Below, in pieces: positions 16,564 through 25,100 of a stretch of 64,000 nucleotides of DNA. Position 1 is the first letter of the stretch, and every line of letters begins with the position of its first letter. Source of the stretch: Desulfococcus multivorans (GTDB taxonomy: Bacteria; Desulfobacterota; Desulfobacteria; Desulfobacterales; Desulfococcaceae); contig NZ_CP015381.1 in NCBI RefSeq assembly GCF_001854245.1, positions 3,445,001 to 3,509,000 of the forward strand. The letters are read 5' to 3'. Both the position numbers and the translations under genes were made by a program. The notes beneath the pieces were generated by a model. That model was not told the DNA's origin and ran no database searches. It saw only the letters and a program-made list of their open reading frames with translations.

Positions 16564-18777
16564 ATGTCAAGACTAGTTGCGTTCGCCGGTATTCAGGGCG
16601 GTTACAACATCGTTTCCAAGGTCGAGGGTCGTTACAAGAGGGCTCTGGAGTCCTTTGACGCCACCACCAAGGTCGGATTCCCCAACACGGCGTATTACCT
16701 GCCGGTCATCTACTCCCTTCTGGGCCTCAAGGTCGAAACCCTCGAGGACATGAAGAAGCCCCTGGACGTCATCCGGAAGCTCCTGCCCCCCCATATCAAG
16801 GGGAGCAACCACCTGCCCTACCTCGGGCCCCTTCTGGACGCCGGCATGGCCGCCATCTTCGCCTTCGAGCTCGACGAGGCCCTCAACTACCTCGAGAAAC
16901 CGGATTTTTACTATGTTTCAGAGGAAACCGACATCGAAAACGGGAAAATCTGGCTGGGTGCGGCGGAGGATACGATCTTCCGTAAACGCGGCGTCGAGTT
17001 CGTCGACGGCTCCGCCCCCGGGTTCGCCGCCATCGTCGGCGCGGCCCCGTCCCCGGAGATCGCCAAGACCATCATCGAGGAGTATCAGAAACGCTCCATC
17101 TACGTCTTTCTGGCGGCCAATCAGAACGGGACTTCCTGCGCCCAACAGCTGATCGAGGCCGGCGTGGACATCGGCTGGCACACCAAGATCGTCCCCTTCG
17201 GGCCTGAAATCTCTTCGGCGGTTTTCGCCCTGGGCTTCGCCAACCGCGTCGCCATGGCCTTCGGCGGCGTTCCGGCCGGGGACTACAAGAAGATCCTCAT
17301 GTACAACAAGAACCGCGTCTTCGCCTTCGTCAACGCCCTGGGCGACGTCAACGCGGAGTGGGCCGCCGCGGCGGCCGGTGCCGTCAACTGGGGCTTTCCC
17401 ACCATCGCCGACACCGACATCCCCCAGATCCTGCCCACGGGTATCTGTACCTACGAGCACGTCATCGGCAACATCGCGCATGACGACATCGTGGAGAAGT
17501 CCATCGAGACCCGCGGCCTCAAGGTCACGATCGCCCAGATCGACATCCCCTGCTCCTTCGGCCCCGCCTACGAGGGAGAGCGCGTCCGCGGCAAGGACCT
17601 CTTTGTCCAGGCCGGCGGCGGCAAGACCCAGTGCACGGAGTACCTGGAACTGGCCGATATGAAGGAGATCGACGACGGCAAGGTCACGGTCATCGGCCCG
17701 GACATCCCCGACATGAAGCGCGGCGAGGTCTTTCCGCTGGGCATCTTCGTCCAGGTGGGCGGACGCGAATTCCAGAAGGATTTCGAACCGATCCTGGAGC
17801 GCCAGACCCATCACCTGGTCAACTACATCCAGGGCGTCATGCACGCCGGCCAGCGCGACATCGCCTGGGTCCGCATCAGCGACGCTGCCGTGGATAAGGG
17901 TTTTACCCTGAAAGACCTGGGCGTGGTGCTCCACGCCAAGCTCCACCAGGATTTCTCGGCCATTCTCGACAAGATCCAGGTCACGATCTACACCAAGAAG
18001 GAAGATGTGGACAAGCTGACGGCCAAGGCTCGTGCCGCCTACAAGTATCGGGACGAACGCGTCGACAAAATGACCGACGACGACGTGGAAACCTTTTACT
18101 CCTGTACCCTCTGCCAGTCCTTCGCCCCCAACCACGTCTGCACCGTCAGCCCCGAGCGGACGGGCCTCTGCGGCGCCTACAACTGGATGGACTGCAAGGC
18201 GGCCTACCAGATCAACCCCACCGGGCCCAACCAGCCCATCGAAAAGGGCGAATGCCTCGATCCCAAGCTGGGCCAGTGGAAAGGCGTCAACGAGTTCGTG
18301 TCCAAGGCCTCCCGCGGCGCGGTCACCCACTATAACTTCTACTCCCTGGTTCAAGATCCCATGACCACCTGCGGCTGCTGCGAGGCCATCGCCGCCATGC
18401 TGCCCGGCTGCAACGGCGTCATGACCGTTCACCGGGAATACACCGGCGAGACGCCCTGCGGCATGAAGTTCACGACCCTGGCCGGCGTCATGGGCGGCGG
18501 CGCGTCCTCCCCGGGGTTCGTCGGCCACTCCAAGTACAACATCACCCAGCGGAAATTCCTCGTGGGCGACGGCGGGCTGCTCCGGATGGTCTGGATGCCC
18601 AAGAGCCTGAAGGAAGAGATCCGCGAGCGGCTGCTCAAACGGGGCGCGGAGATGGGATGTCCGGACCTCATCGACCGGATCGCCGACGAGACCGTCGGTG
18701 TCACCGAGGAGGAGATCATGCCCTTCCTCAAGGAGAAGAAGCATCCGGCCCTGGATATGGAGCCGATCGTCGGGTAA
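16564..18777 (+). CDS. acsB: acetyl-CoA synthase (CO-methylating), bacterial full-length type
   Basis: The 737-aa protein condenses CO, the corrinoid-bound methyl group and CoA into acetyl-CoA. The A-cluster ligands are visible: C514, C517, C526 and C536 for the Fe4S4 cube (YSCTLCQSF, HVC, GLCG), and the C603-G604-C605 motif (TTCGCCE) that holds the proximal and distal nickels. These are offset by exactly +8 from the Moorella numbering I remember (506/509/518/528/595/597). The protein keeps the N-terminal CODH-contacting domain that archaeal CdhC lacks. It lies 73 bases after cooS, with AAGGAGG before ATG 16564. A hairpin separates it from acsC. Confidence 0.96.
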   Translation: MSRLVAFAGIQGGYNIVSKVEGRYKRALESFDATTKVGFPNTAYYLPVIYSLLGLKVETLEDMKKPLDVIRKLLPPHIKGSNHLPYLGPLLDAGMAAIFAFELDEALNYLEKPDFYYVSEETDIENGKIWLGAAEDTIFRKRGVEFVDGSAPGFAAIVGAAPSPEIAKTIIEEYQKRSIYVFLAANQNGTSCAQQLIEAGVDIGWHTKIVPFGPEISSAVFALGFANRVAMAFGGVPAGDYKKILMYNKNRVFAFVNALGDVNAEWAAAAAGAVNWGFPTIADTDIPQILPTGICTYEHVIGNIAHDDIVEKSIETRGLKVTIAQIDIPCSFGPAYEGERVRGKDLFVQAGGGKTQCTEYLELADMKEIDDGKVTVIGPDIPDMKRGEVFPLGIFVQVGGREFQKDFEPILERQTHHLVNYIQGVMHAGQRDIAWVRISDAAVDKGFTLKDLGVVLHAKLHQDFSAILDKIQVTIYTKKEDVDKLTAKARAAYKYRDERVDKMTDDDVETFYSCTLCQSFAPNHVCTVSPERTGLCGAYNWMDCKAAYQINPTGPNQPIEKGECLDPKLGQWKGVNEFVSKASRGAVTHYNFYSLVQDPMTTCGCCEAIAAMLPGCNGVMTVHREYTGETPCGMKFTTLAGVMGGGASSPGFVGHSKYNITQRKFLVGDGGLLRMVWMPKSLKEEIRERLLKRGAEMGCPDLIDRIADETVGVTEEEIMPFLKEKKHPALDMEPIVG

Positions 18778-18796
18778 GGGCCCTTAAACGAGATCG

Positions 18797-18823
18797 AGGA
18801 GCGGGATGCGGAATCCCGCTCCT
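18797..18823 (+). other. strong hairpin between acsB and acsC
   Basis: GGAGCGGGAT (18798-18807) and ATCCCGCTCC (18813-18822) pair perfectly around a five-base loop, extended by one A-T pair. Only TTT follows, so it looks more like a partial terminator or an mRNA processing or stability element than a full stop. It lies 20 bases after the acsB stop. Confidence 0.5.
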
Positions 18824-18891
18824 TTACCAAGACACCGATTCGGGCGCCGGCTCCCCGCCGGATGCCCGATAGCGAATAAGGAGATCATTTT

Positions 18892-20238
18892 ATGGCTTTA
18901 ACCGGTATTCAGATTTTTAAACTCCTGCCCAAAACCAACTGCAAGGAATGTGGGGTTCCCACATGTCTTGCATTCGCCATGAACCTGGCATCCGGGAAGG
19001 CTGAACTGGACCAGTGCCCATACGTATCCGACGAAGCCAGAGAGAAGCTCGCCGAGGCTTCCGCACCGCCGATCCTCCCCGTGGAGATCGGTAAGGGCGT
19101 GCGCAAGGTCACCGTCGGCGGTGAAACCGTCCTCTACCGCCATGAAAAAACCTTTTTCAACGCCTGCGCCTACGCCGCCGTCGTGGGCTCCGATATCCCC
19201 GACGCCGATCTCGAGGCCAAGCTCAAGGCGTGGAACGCCCTGCAATACGAGCGGGTGGGCCTCAATCTGAGACCCGAGCTGGTGGCCGTGAACGACGTGA
19301 ACGGCGACGCCGCCGCCTTCGCCAAGGTTGCCAAGACCGTGGCCGAAACCTCCGAGTTCAACGTGATCCTGATGACCGAGAAGACCGACGTCATGAAAGC
19401 CGGCATCGAGGCCTGCGGATTCAAGAGTCCCCTCATGTGCGCCGCAACGGCCGCCAACATCGATGAGTGGGGCGCCCTGGCCAAGGAGAACAACCTGCCC
19501 ATCGTCGTCAGGGCCGAATCGGTGGAAGCCCTCCAGGACCTGACCGACAAGCTGGTGGGCATGGGCCACAAGAAGATCATCCTGGATCCGGGTTCCCGGG
19601 AGATCAAGCAGGCCCTGGAGGATCAGGTGGCCATCCGGCGCTCCGCCCTCAAGAACGCGAACCGCAAGCTGGGCTTCCCCACCATCACCTTCCCCTGCGC
19701 CATGGCGGACAACCTGGAGATGGAGACCTTGATCAGCGCCATGTTCACGGCCAAATACGGCGCCGTCAACGTCATGTCCGACTTCGCCGGCGAAAGCATC
19801 TTCCCGCTGCTTCTGGAACGCCTCAACATTTACACCGACCCGCAGCGGCCCATGACGGTCACCGAGGGCATCTATCCCATCAACAACCCCGACGAGAATT
19901 CCCCGATCCTGATCACCACCAACTTCGCCCTCACCTACTTCATCGTTTCCGGTGAGATCGAAGGCAGCAAGGTGCCGTGCTGGCTGCTGATCAAGGACTC
20001 CGAGGGACTCTCCGTACTGACGGCCTGGGCCGCAGGCAAATTCTCCGGAGACGATGTCGGCATGTTCGTCAAGAAGTCGGGCATCATGGACAAGGCCAAG
20101 ACCACCGAGCTGGTCATCCCCGGGTACGCCGCGGCTATCGCAGGCGACGTGGAGGAGGAACTGCCCGGGTGGAAAATCACCGTAGGCCCGAGGGAAGCCG
20201 CCCACATTCCGGCCTTCCTGAAGGAGAAGACCAAGTAA
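18892..20238 (+). CDS. acsC: corrinoid iron-sulfur protein large subunit (CODH/ACS gamma)
   Basis: The 448-aa subunit forms the methyl-carrying corrinoid iron-sulfur protein with AcsD. The N-terminal Fe4S4 domain has C17, C20, C25 and C42 (NCKECGVPTC, then DQCP), the spacing of the Moorella protein. A TIM barrel and a C-terminal Rossmann-like cobalamin-binding domain follow. The Fe4S4 cluster takes part in reductive activation of cobalt. ATAAGGAG precedes ATG 18892. A clear terminator follows, so acsD-cooS-acsB-acsC appear to form one unit, with the acsB/acsC hairpin as an internal control point. Confidence 0.95.
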   Translation: MALTGIQIFKLLPKTNCKECGVPTCLAFAMNLASGKAELDQCPYVSDEAREKLAEASAPPILPVEIGKGVRKVTVGGETVLYRHEKTFFNACAYAAVVGSDIPDADLEAKLKAWNALQYERVGLNLRPELVAVNDVNGDAAAFAKVAKTVAETSEFNVILMTEKTDVMKAGIEACGFKSPLMCAATAANIDEWGALAKENNLPIVVRAESVEALQDLTDKLVGMGHKKIILDPGSREIKQALEDQVAIRRSALKNANRKLGFPTITFPCAMADNLEMETLISAMFTAKYGAVNVMSDFAGESIFPLLLERLNIYTDPQRPMTVTEGIYPINNPDENSPILITTNFALTYFIVSGEIEGSKVPCWLLIKDSEGLSVLTAWAAGKFSGDDVGMFVKKSGIMDKAKTTELVIPGYAAAIAGDVEEELPGWKITVGPREAAHIPAFLKEKTK

Positions 20239-20250
20239 ATCATCCACGAT

Positions 20251-20310
20251 AAATGCCGGACATCCCCCCCCGGGCTTACCTGCGGGGGGAGCCGCTTCGG
20301 CATTTTTTTA
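20251..20310 (+). terminator. rho-independent terminator after acsC
   Basis: The lower stem AAATGCCG/CGGCATTT (20251-20258 with 20298-20305) and inner stem TCCCCCC/GGGGGGA (20263-20269 with 20284-20290) are followed by a run of T residues (20303-20309). It starts 12 bases after the acsC stop and separates acsC from acsE. Confidence 0.75.
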
Positions 20311-20491
20311 TTGCATTTGTCCGCGGCTTGATAATATCTGTTCAATACCGTCGGCTGCCCCGGACGGCGCTTCCAGTTTCAGGCGTCGTATCTTTCTTTC
20401 GGGTTCCTTCGAAAGCAACTCCGTCGGGGCGGGCCGGTCGGTTGCAGTCAACCTTTTGGGTTAACTATTTTTCCGGGTAGGAGGACTTTTC

Positions 20492-21418
20492 ATGGCGAAA
20501 TTAAAAGATGTGTTGCGGCCGTTGAACGACGGTGAATTCTGGGTTATCGGAGAAAGCTTGAACGTGATCGGAAAAGAGATCGGCAAGGCGTTCAAGGAGC
20601 GGAACCCCAAGCCCATTCAGGCGGAAGCCCTGGTTCAGAAGGAAAAAGGGGTGGACCTGATCGACATCAACCTCGGACCGGCCAAGAAGGACGGTCACGA
20701 ACTGATGCCCTGGGTCGTTGAAACGGTTCAGGAGGTGGTGGACGACGTTCCTCTGGTGCTCGACACCTCCAACATCGAAGCCATCCGGGCGGCCCTGCCG
20801 AAGTGCAAGATGCCCCCCATGATCAACTCTATCATGGTTCGGCCGGCGCGCTATGAGGCAATGATTCCCATGGCCGCCGAGTTCGGCGCCGACTTCTGCG
20901 CCCTCATGTGGGGACCTGAAGGCCTGCCCCGCGACGAGAACGAGCGGGCCGCCCTTCTGGTGGAACTCATGACCGTGGCCAACGAGGCCGGGATTGAAAA
21001 CGACCAGATGTGGGTCGACGGCATCGTGACGCCGGTGAACATCCAGCAACCTCAGGCCATCTCCCTCATGAACTTCATGGACATGCTCCCCGAGATCATG
21101 CCGGGCGCCATGAGCACCTGCGGCGTCTCCAACATCTCCAGCGGGGTTCCGGACAATCTGAGACACGTCCTGAACATCACCTTCACGGTCATGCTCCATC
21201 ACCACGGCATGAAGTCCTTCATCGCCGACTGCAAGGACGACATCACCATGGACCTGGCCCACGGCAAACGTCCGGACATCATGAAAGCCATCAAGGACAC
21301 CATGGACGGCAATCCGCCGGATATGAGCAGCCTTTCCCAGGAACTTCAGCATTACGTGAAGTCGACCAACGTCATTCTCGGAAAAACGTTGTTTTCCGAC
21401 TCCTGGCTGGAAGTCTGA
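20492..21418 (+). CDS. acsE: methyltetrahydrofolate:corrinoid iron-sulfur protein methyltransferase
   Basis: The 308-aa TIM-barrel methyltransferase moves the methyl group from CH3-tetrahydrofolate to Co(I) of AcsC/AcsD. The pterin-binding contexts match the family: IGESLN, IDINLGP, LDTSN (the conserved aspartate) and GVSNISS (the asparagine proposed to help activate the substrate). It is about 45 residues longer than the Moorella protein, mainly through a segment before the C-terminal motif NVILGKTLFSDSW. TAGGAGG precedes ATG 20492. Terminators on both sides (after acsC and at 21438) make it a separately controlled gene; its promoter is probably in the 180 bases upstream, but I see no convincing boxes. 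Confidence 0.93.
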   Translation: MAKLKDVLRPLNDGEFWVIGESLNVIGKEIGKAFKERNPKPIQAEALVQKEKGVDLIDINLGPAKKDGHELMPWVVETVQEVVDDVPLVLDTSNIEAIRAALPKCKMPPMINSIMVRPARYEAMIPMAAEFGADFCALMWGPEGLPRDENERAALLVELMTVANEAGIENDQMWVDGIVTPVNIQQPQAISLMNFMDMLPEIMPGAMSTCGVSNISSGVPDNLRHVLNITFTVMLHHHGMKSFIADCKDDITMDLAHGKRPDIMKAIKDTMDGNPPDMSSLSQELQHYVKSTNVILGKTLFSDSWLEV

Positions 21419-21437
21419 TCTTCGCACGATTTCAACG

Positions 21438-21469
21438 AAGCCTCTCCCTTCGGGGCGAGGCTTTTTTTT
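21438..21469 (+). terminator. rho-independent terminator after acsE
   Basis: AAGCCTC (21438-21444) pairs with GAGGCTT (21457-21463), with inner CCC/GGG pairs around a TTCG loop, followed by eight T residues. It ends about 20 bases before the DUF3786 start, so it may also attenuate the downstream genes. Confidence 0.75.
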
Positions 21470-21488
21470 CTGGAAGGAACCTGTTTTT

Positions 21489-22109
21489 ATGGCACGAATG
21501 GATGATTATCTCAATGCGAGGAAAATCGCCGTCGATACGCTTGCGGCACAGCCCTTTGAAGCGATCAAGGGGCGCTCCGGCCTGGAATCCCCGGCTGAAA
21601 ACGAACTCAGGATCCCTTTTCTGAATCGGGTCTACCGGGTCACATACCCCGAGTTCCGGTTCGAGGACGCAACCGGCGACGGCGCGGAGATTCCGGTTCA
21701 GGAACAGGTTCTGATCCTCCACTACCTGACCGGGGGGAGCACCGCCGTCACGGAGGAGTTCATCGCATACCGGGAGATCGAGGGTGCGGCCTTTTATTTT
21801 TCCTCCTTCGTGAAACGGGCCGTCGATCCCCTTAAAAAGGTTTTCGGCCGCAACGCCGACAGTCTGGGGAAACCCGCGTCGATTCTGGGCGGCACCCCCA
21901 TCAAGGCGGGCGATGCCGGATTCGAGTTTCATGTCCTGCCGCACATCCCTGTCCAGCTGATTCTGTGGGAGGGCGACGAGGAGTTCGAACCTGAAGCCAA
22001 CATCCTCTTCAGGGAAAACATCGCGGACTTCCTTTCACCCGAAGACGTCGCCTGGTATGCCGGAATGCTGGTCTACCGACTGATTTCCCTGTTTTATCAA
22101 CACCAATGA
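21489..22109 (+). CDS. DUF3786 protein
   Basis: The 206-aa protein resembles DUF3786 in length and wording (NELRIPFLNRVYRVTYPE, EQVLILHYLTGG, LPHIPVQLILWEGDEEF, CISCA-free C-terminus ending ...DVAWYAGMLVYRLISLF). It is soluble, with no signal peptide or metal-binding cysteines. The family's function is unknown. It occurs in anaerobes, often near corrinoid or acetyl-CoA synthase genes, as here, where it follows acsE after a terminator. A folding or cofactor-handling role is a guess. AAGGAAC lies before ATG 21489. It is followed after 55 bases by the dikinase-like gene on the same strand. Confidence 0.7.
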   Translation: MARMDDYLNARKIAVDTLAAQPFEAIKGRSGLESPAENELRIPFLNRVYRVTYPEFRFEDATGDGAEIPVQEQVLILHYLTGGSTAVTEEFIAYREIEGAAFYFSSFVKRAVDPLKKVFGRNADSLGKPASILGGTPIKAGDAGFEFHVLPHIPVQLILWEGDEEFEPEANILFRENIADFLSPEDVAWYAGMLVYRLISLFYQHQ

Positions 22110-22164
22110 TGAAAAGTCCTCTGCCCACGATATCATCCCAGGACCTATCGGCGAGGAGGTTGCG

Positions 22165-25100
22165 TTGATCCGATCCCAGGCCCTCGAGGTCAATCTGGCC
22201 AGCTATCACGTCGAGGTCGAAATCGACCCGCGTTACACCGTCCTCCAGGAGGTCATGGCCAAATATTACGGCCTGATGGAGGGGATGAACACCTTTCTGA
22301 AGGAGCTTTCCCACCCCCGACGGAACCTCCAGTTTATCGTGGACGAGGCCCGGGGGTATGCCCTCAAGTATTTTTATCTGCTCAAAACGCATCCCGAAGG
22401 CCCCAGAGCAGCGTCCCTCTACGTCGATATCTTTCTCGACGCCATTCACTCCACTGCGGATCCGGAGGTTTTGAGGGATGCCATCGACAACCTTCTCCTC
22501 TTTATCCAGAAAACCGCCAAGGACGCCGGATCCGATCACATCGAACGGTTCATGCCGGTGCTGGACGACGCCTTCCGGCGCATTCGGGCCCTCGACGACG
22601 CCGCCTTTTTCCTCTTCGTCACCAGCTATTACCCCATGGAAAAAATCGGAGAGGAGCTGATCCTCCACACCAAGGAGATCGCGCTGGATCTGAAGGAGCT
22701 CAACGCCCTTCTCTTCAAGTATTTCCAGTTCACCTATGCGTATTGGCTGGGCATCGAAGATCCCATGGAATGGTTCGAGAAGCAGGTGAAACAGGTGACG
22801 GATCGGGATCGGCTCATGGATATTTTCGAGACCGTCTCCCACCGGCAGATCGAGGCACTGAAGGTCGAGCTGGACGGCATCGGCCACATCGACGTTGACG
22901 CGGCCGTCGACAAGCAGCTCTATCAGCTCAGTCAGCTTTTGACCCTGCCCGGCTACAGTCATTTTACGGACGTCTATCGGGAGATCCCCCAGAAACTGCT
23001 CCATTCCGGCAGGGATCAGAGCCAGGGAAATCGCAGAAAGGTCATTTTCCTCTTTCACATCATGAACATCGCCGGCCTCGCCCTCATCCACGAGGAGGCC
23101 CTCAGGGACATCAACCGGACCCTCGGCTGGCTCATCGGCAATGAAAAATACACCTATATCGAAAAGCTGATCAAAGACACCTTTTCGATCCTGAAGGCCC
23201 GCACCCGCGAGTTTCCCCAGACGGCGCTCTCCTGCATCCTCAACATGGGCAAGGGGCTTTACAAGACCGATGAGCTCGACCTGGTCAAATCCTTCATCAA
23301 TCACGTCAGCGAACTGGGATTCCAGGCACCCATGATCCGGGGGGTCGGCAACGACTGGCAGATTCGGGTCAACCCAGCGCACATCCAGAATATCCGGACC
23401 TGGCTGGAGCTCATCGAGCTGAACCCCAAATGGTCGACCCGCCTCCTGTCGGATCTTATCATCCACCTCTCGCTCACCGGGGTTTTCATCAAGGACACGG
23501 ACCTCTTTCCCCGGGACATCACCGGCCTGCTCAACAGCGATATCGGTCCCGTCTACAACCTGGTAAAGCAGCTGGCCCGGCTCTTTCCCGTCTATTTCAA
23601 CGACATCGGCGCCGAAGGGGCGCTCCGGGACATATCCACCAATATCGATGAGATCGCCCACCGGAAAGACCCCCTCATCCATTTTCTCAGAAAACAGGCC
23701 CACGTGGAGAGCAGCAACCGGGTGGTTTCCTTCATCGAGGCGACGCTCCGTTTCTGGCTGACCCTGGACAAGCGCCACATCGAGCCTTTCGTGCCCCCCA
23801 GCATCTTCGAACAAATCGACGCCCACGGCCGCCATGTCCGGGATCTCCACAAGATCCTGACCCACCTGCGGGAGAAGGGCCTCCATCTGCCCGAGGATCT
23901 GCTTTCCCGGGGCAAAACAGACCTGGACCGGCTTCTGGCGGATCTGCCGCCGGTTCCGGAACATGAGCTGGAGCGAATGACCCTGGCGATCCATTTCTAT
24001 CAGCTCCTCCACCGAAAATACTCCCTCATCCTGGCGCCGGAGGCCTGCGAAGACCTCAACAACTACCTCTCCCAGCTGAGATCGGACGGATTCCCCGGCG
24101 TGGACCGTCTGAACACAATGCTCCGTGAGGATGACATCTCCGGAAAACTGCACGGACTGCTGGGCTACCTCGAAGAGCTCAAGGCGCTCATTCTGTCGAA
24201 GGAGACTTACGAAATCCGGGAGGACATCTACAAAAAGCGCCACATCACGGTGGATATCCCCTCCATGTACGGCAGCTATCACGAAATGAAGTTCAATGCC
24301 CTGGGACTGACCTTTCGGGTGGAATCCGTGGTCAATGTCTGTTTCGAGGAGGTTGTCGACCAAATCGACCTGAGTCTCATCACCAAGGAGACCTTCTACC
24401 AGATTTACGGCCTGCTGAAGCTTTTCGACCGGGCGCTGAAGCTGGACGGCATCTCCTCGGTGGAATTTCAGAGCCAGATGGAGCTGCTGAAACACTCGCT
24501 CGAAACCCGCGGGTTCACCTTCACCCAGTATCTCGATATCTTCAAGGGATTCGCCCGATCGGTGTCCAATGTCATCAACGATTATTTCAACAATATTCAT
24601 GAGTACAATCTCAATCGTATCATTGCCCGGATGTCGCGAAACGAAATTCTGGACAAATACCGCATCCCCGACGGCGACGGCGACCCGGAAAAACTTCAGC
24701 ATTGGATCTCCGAGATTTTTCTCAGGGAAAAAATCGCCCTCTCCCTGGGGATCCAGCAGCTCGACCTCTTTTTGAGCCGAATCCTCACCACCCTGTTTCA
24801 CCAGTCCTACAAGCTGCCGGACAGCAAGCTGAGGCTTCTGCTCAACTACAACCCCCAACGGGCCATGACGCCTATCCGCAACCCTAAAAAATCGGCCGAG
24901 GGCATCATCCACCTGGGGAACAAGGGGAACAACCTCGTCAAGCTCAATCAGCTCGGTTTCCAGACGCCCCCCGGGTTCATCATCACCACGGAGGTCTTTC
25001 GGAGTCGGGACGTCATCGAGTCCTATCCCCCCGCCGGACAGAATTTCAAGGACCAGGTCGCCCGGCACATTCAGCTTCTCGAAGAACAGACGGGCAAACG

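Noticed and set aside
16918-18744. 608-aa open frame on the minus strand opposite acsB
   Set aside because: Shadow of acsB with the same biased composition; all A-cluster ligands are in the plus frame.
22009-25068. 1019-aa open frame on the minus strand opposite the dikinase-like gene
   Set aside because: Length is striking but the sequence is Asp/Gly/Val-rich with no recognisable domain, and it runs through the DUF3786 end; the plus frame has ATP-grasp motifs and a strong ribosome-binding site.
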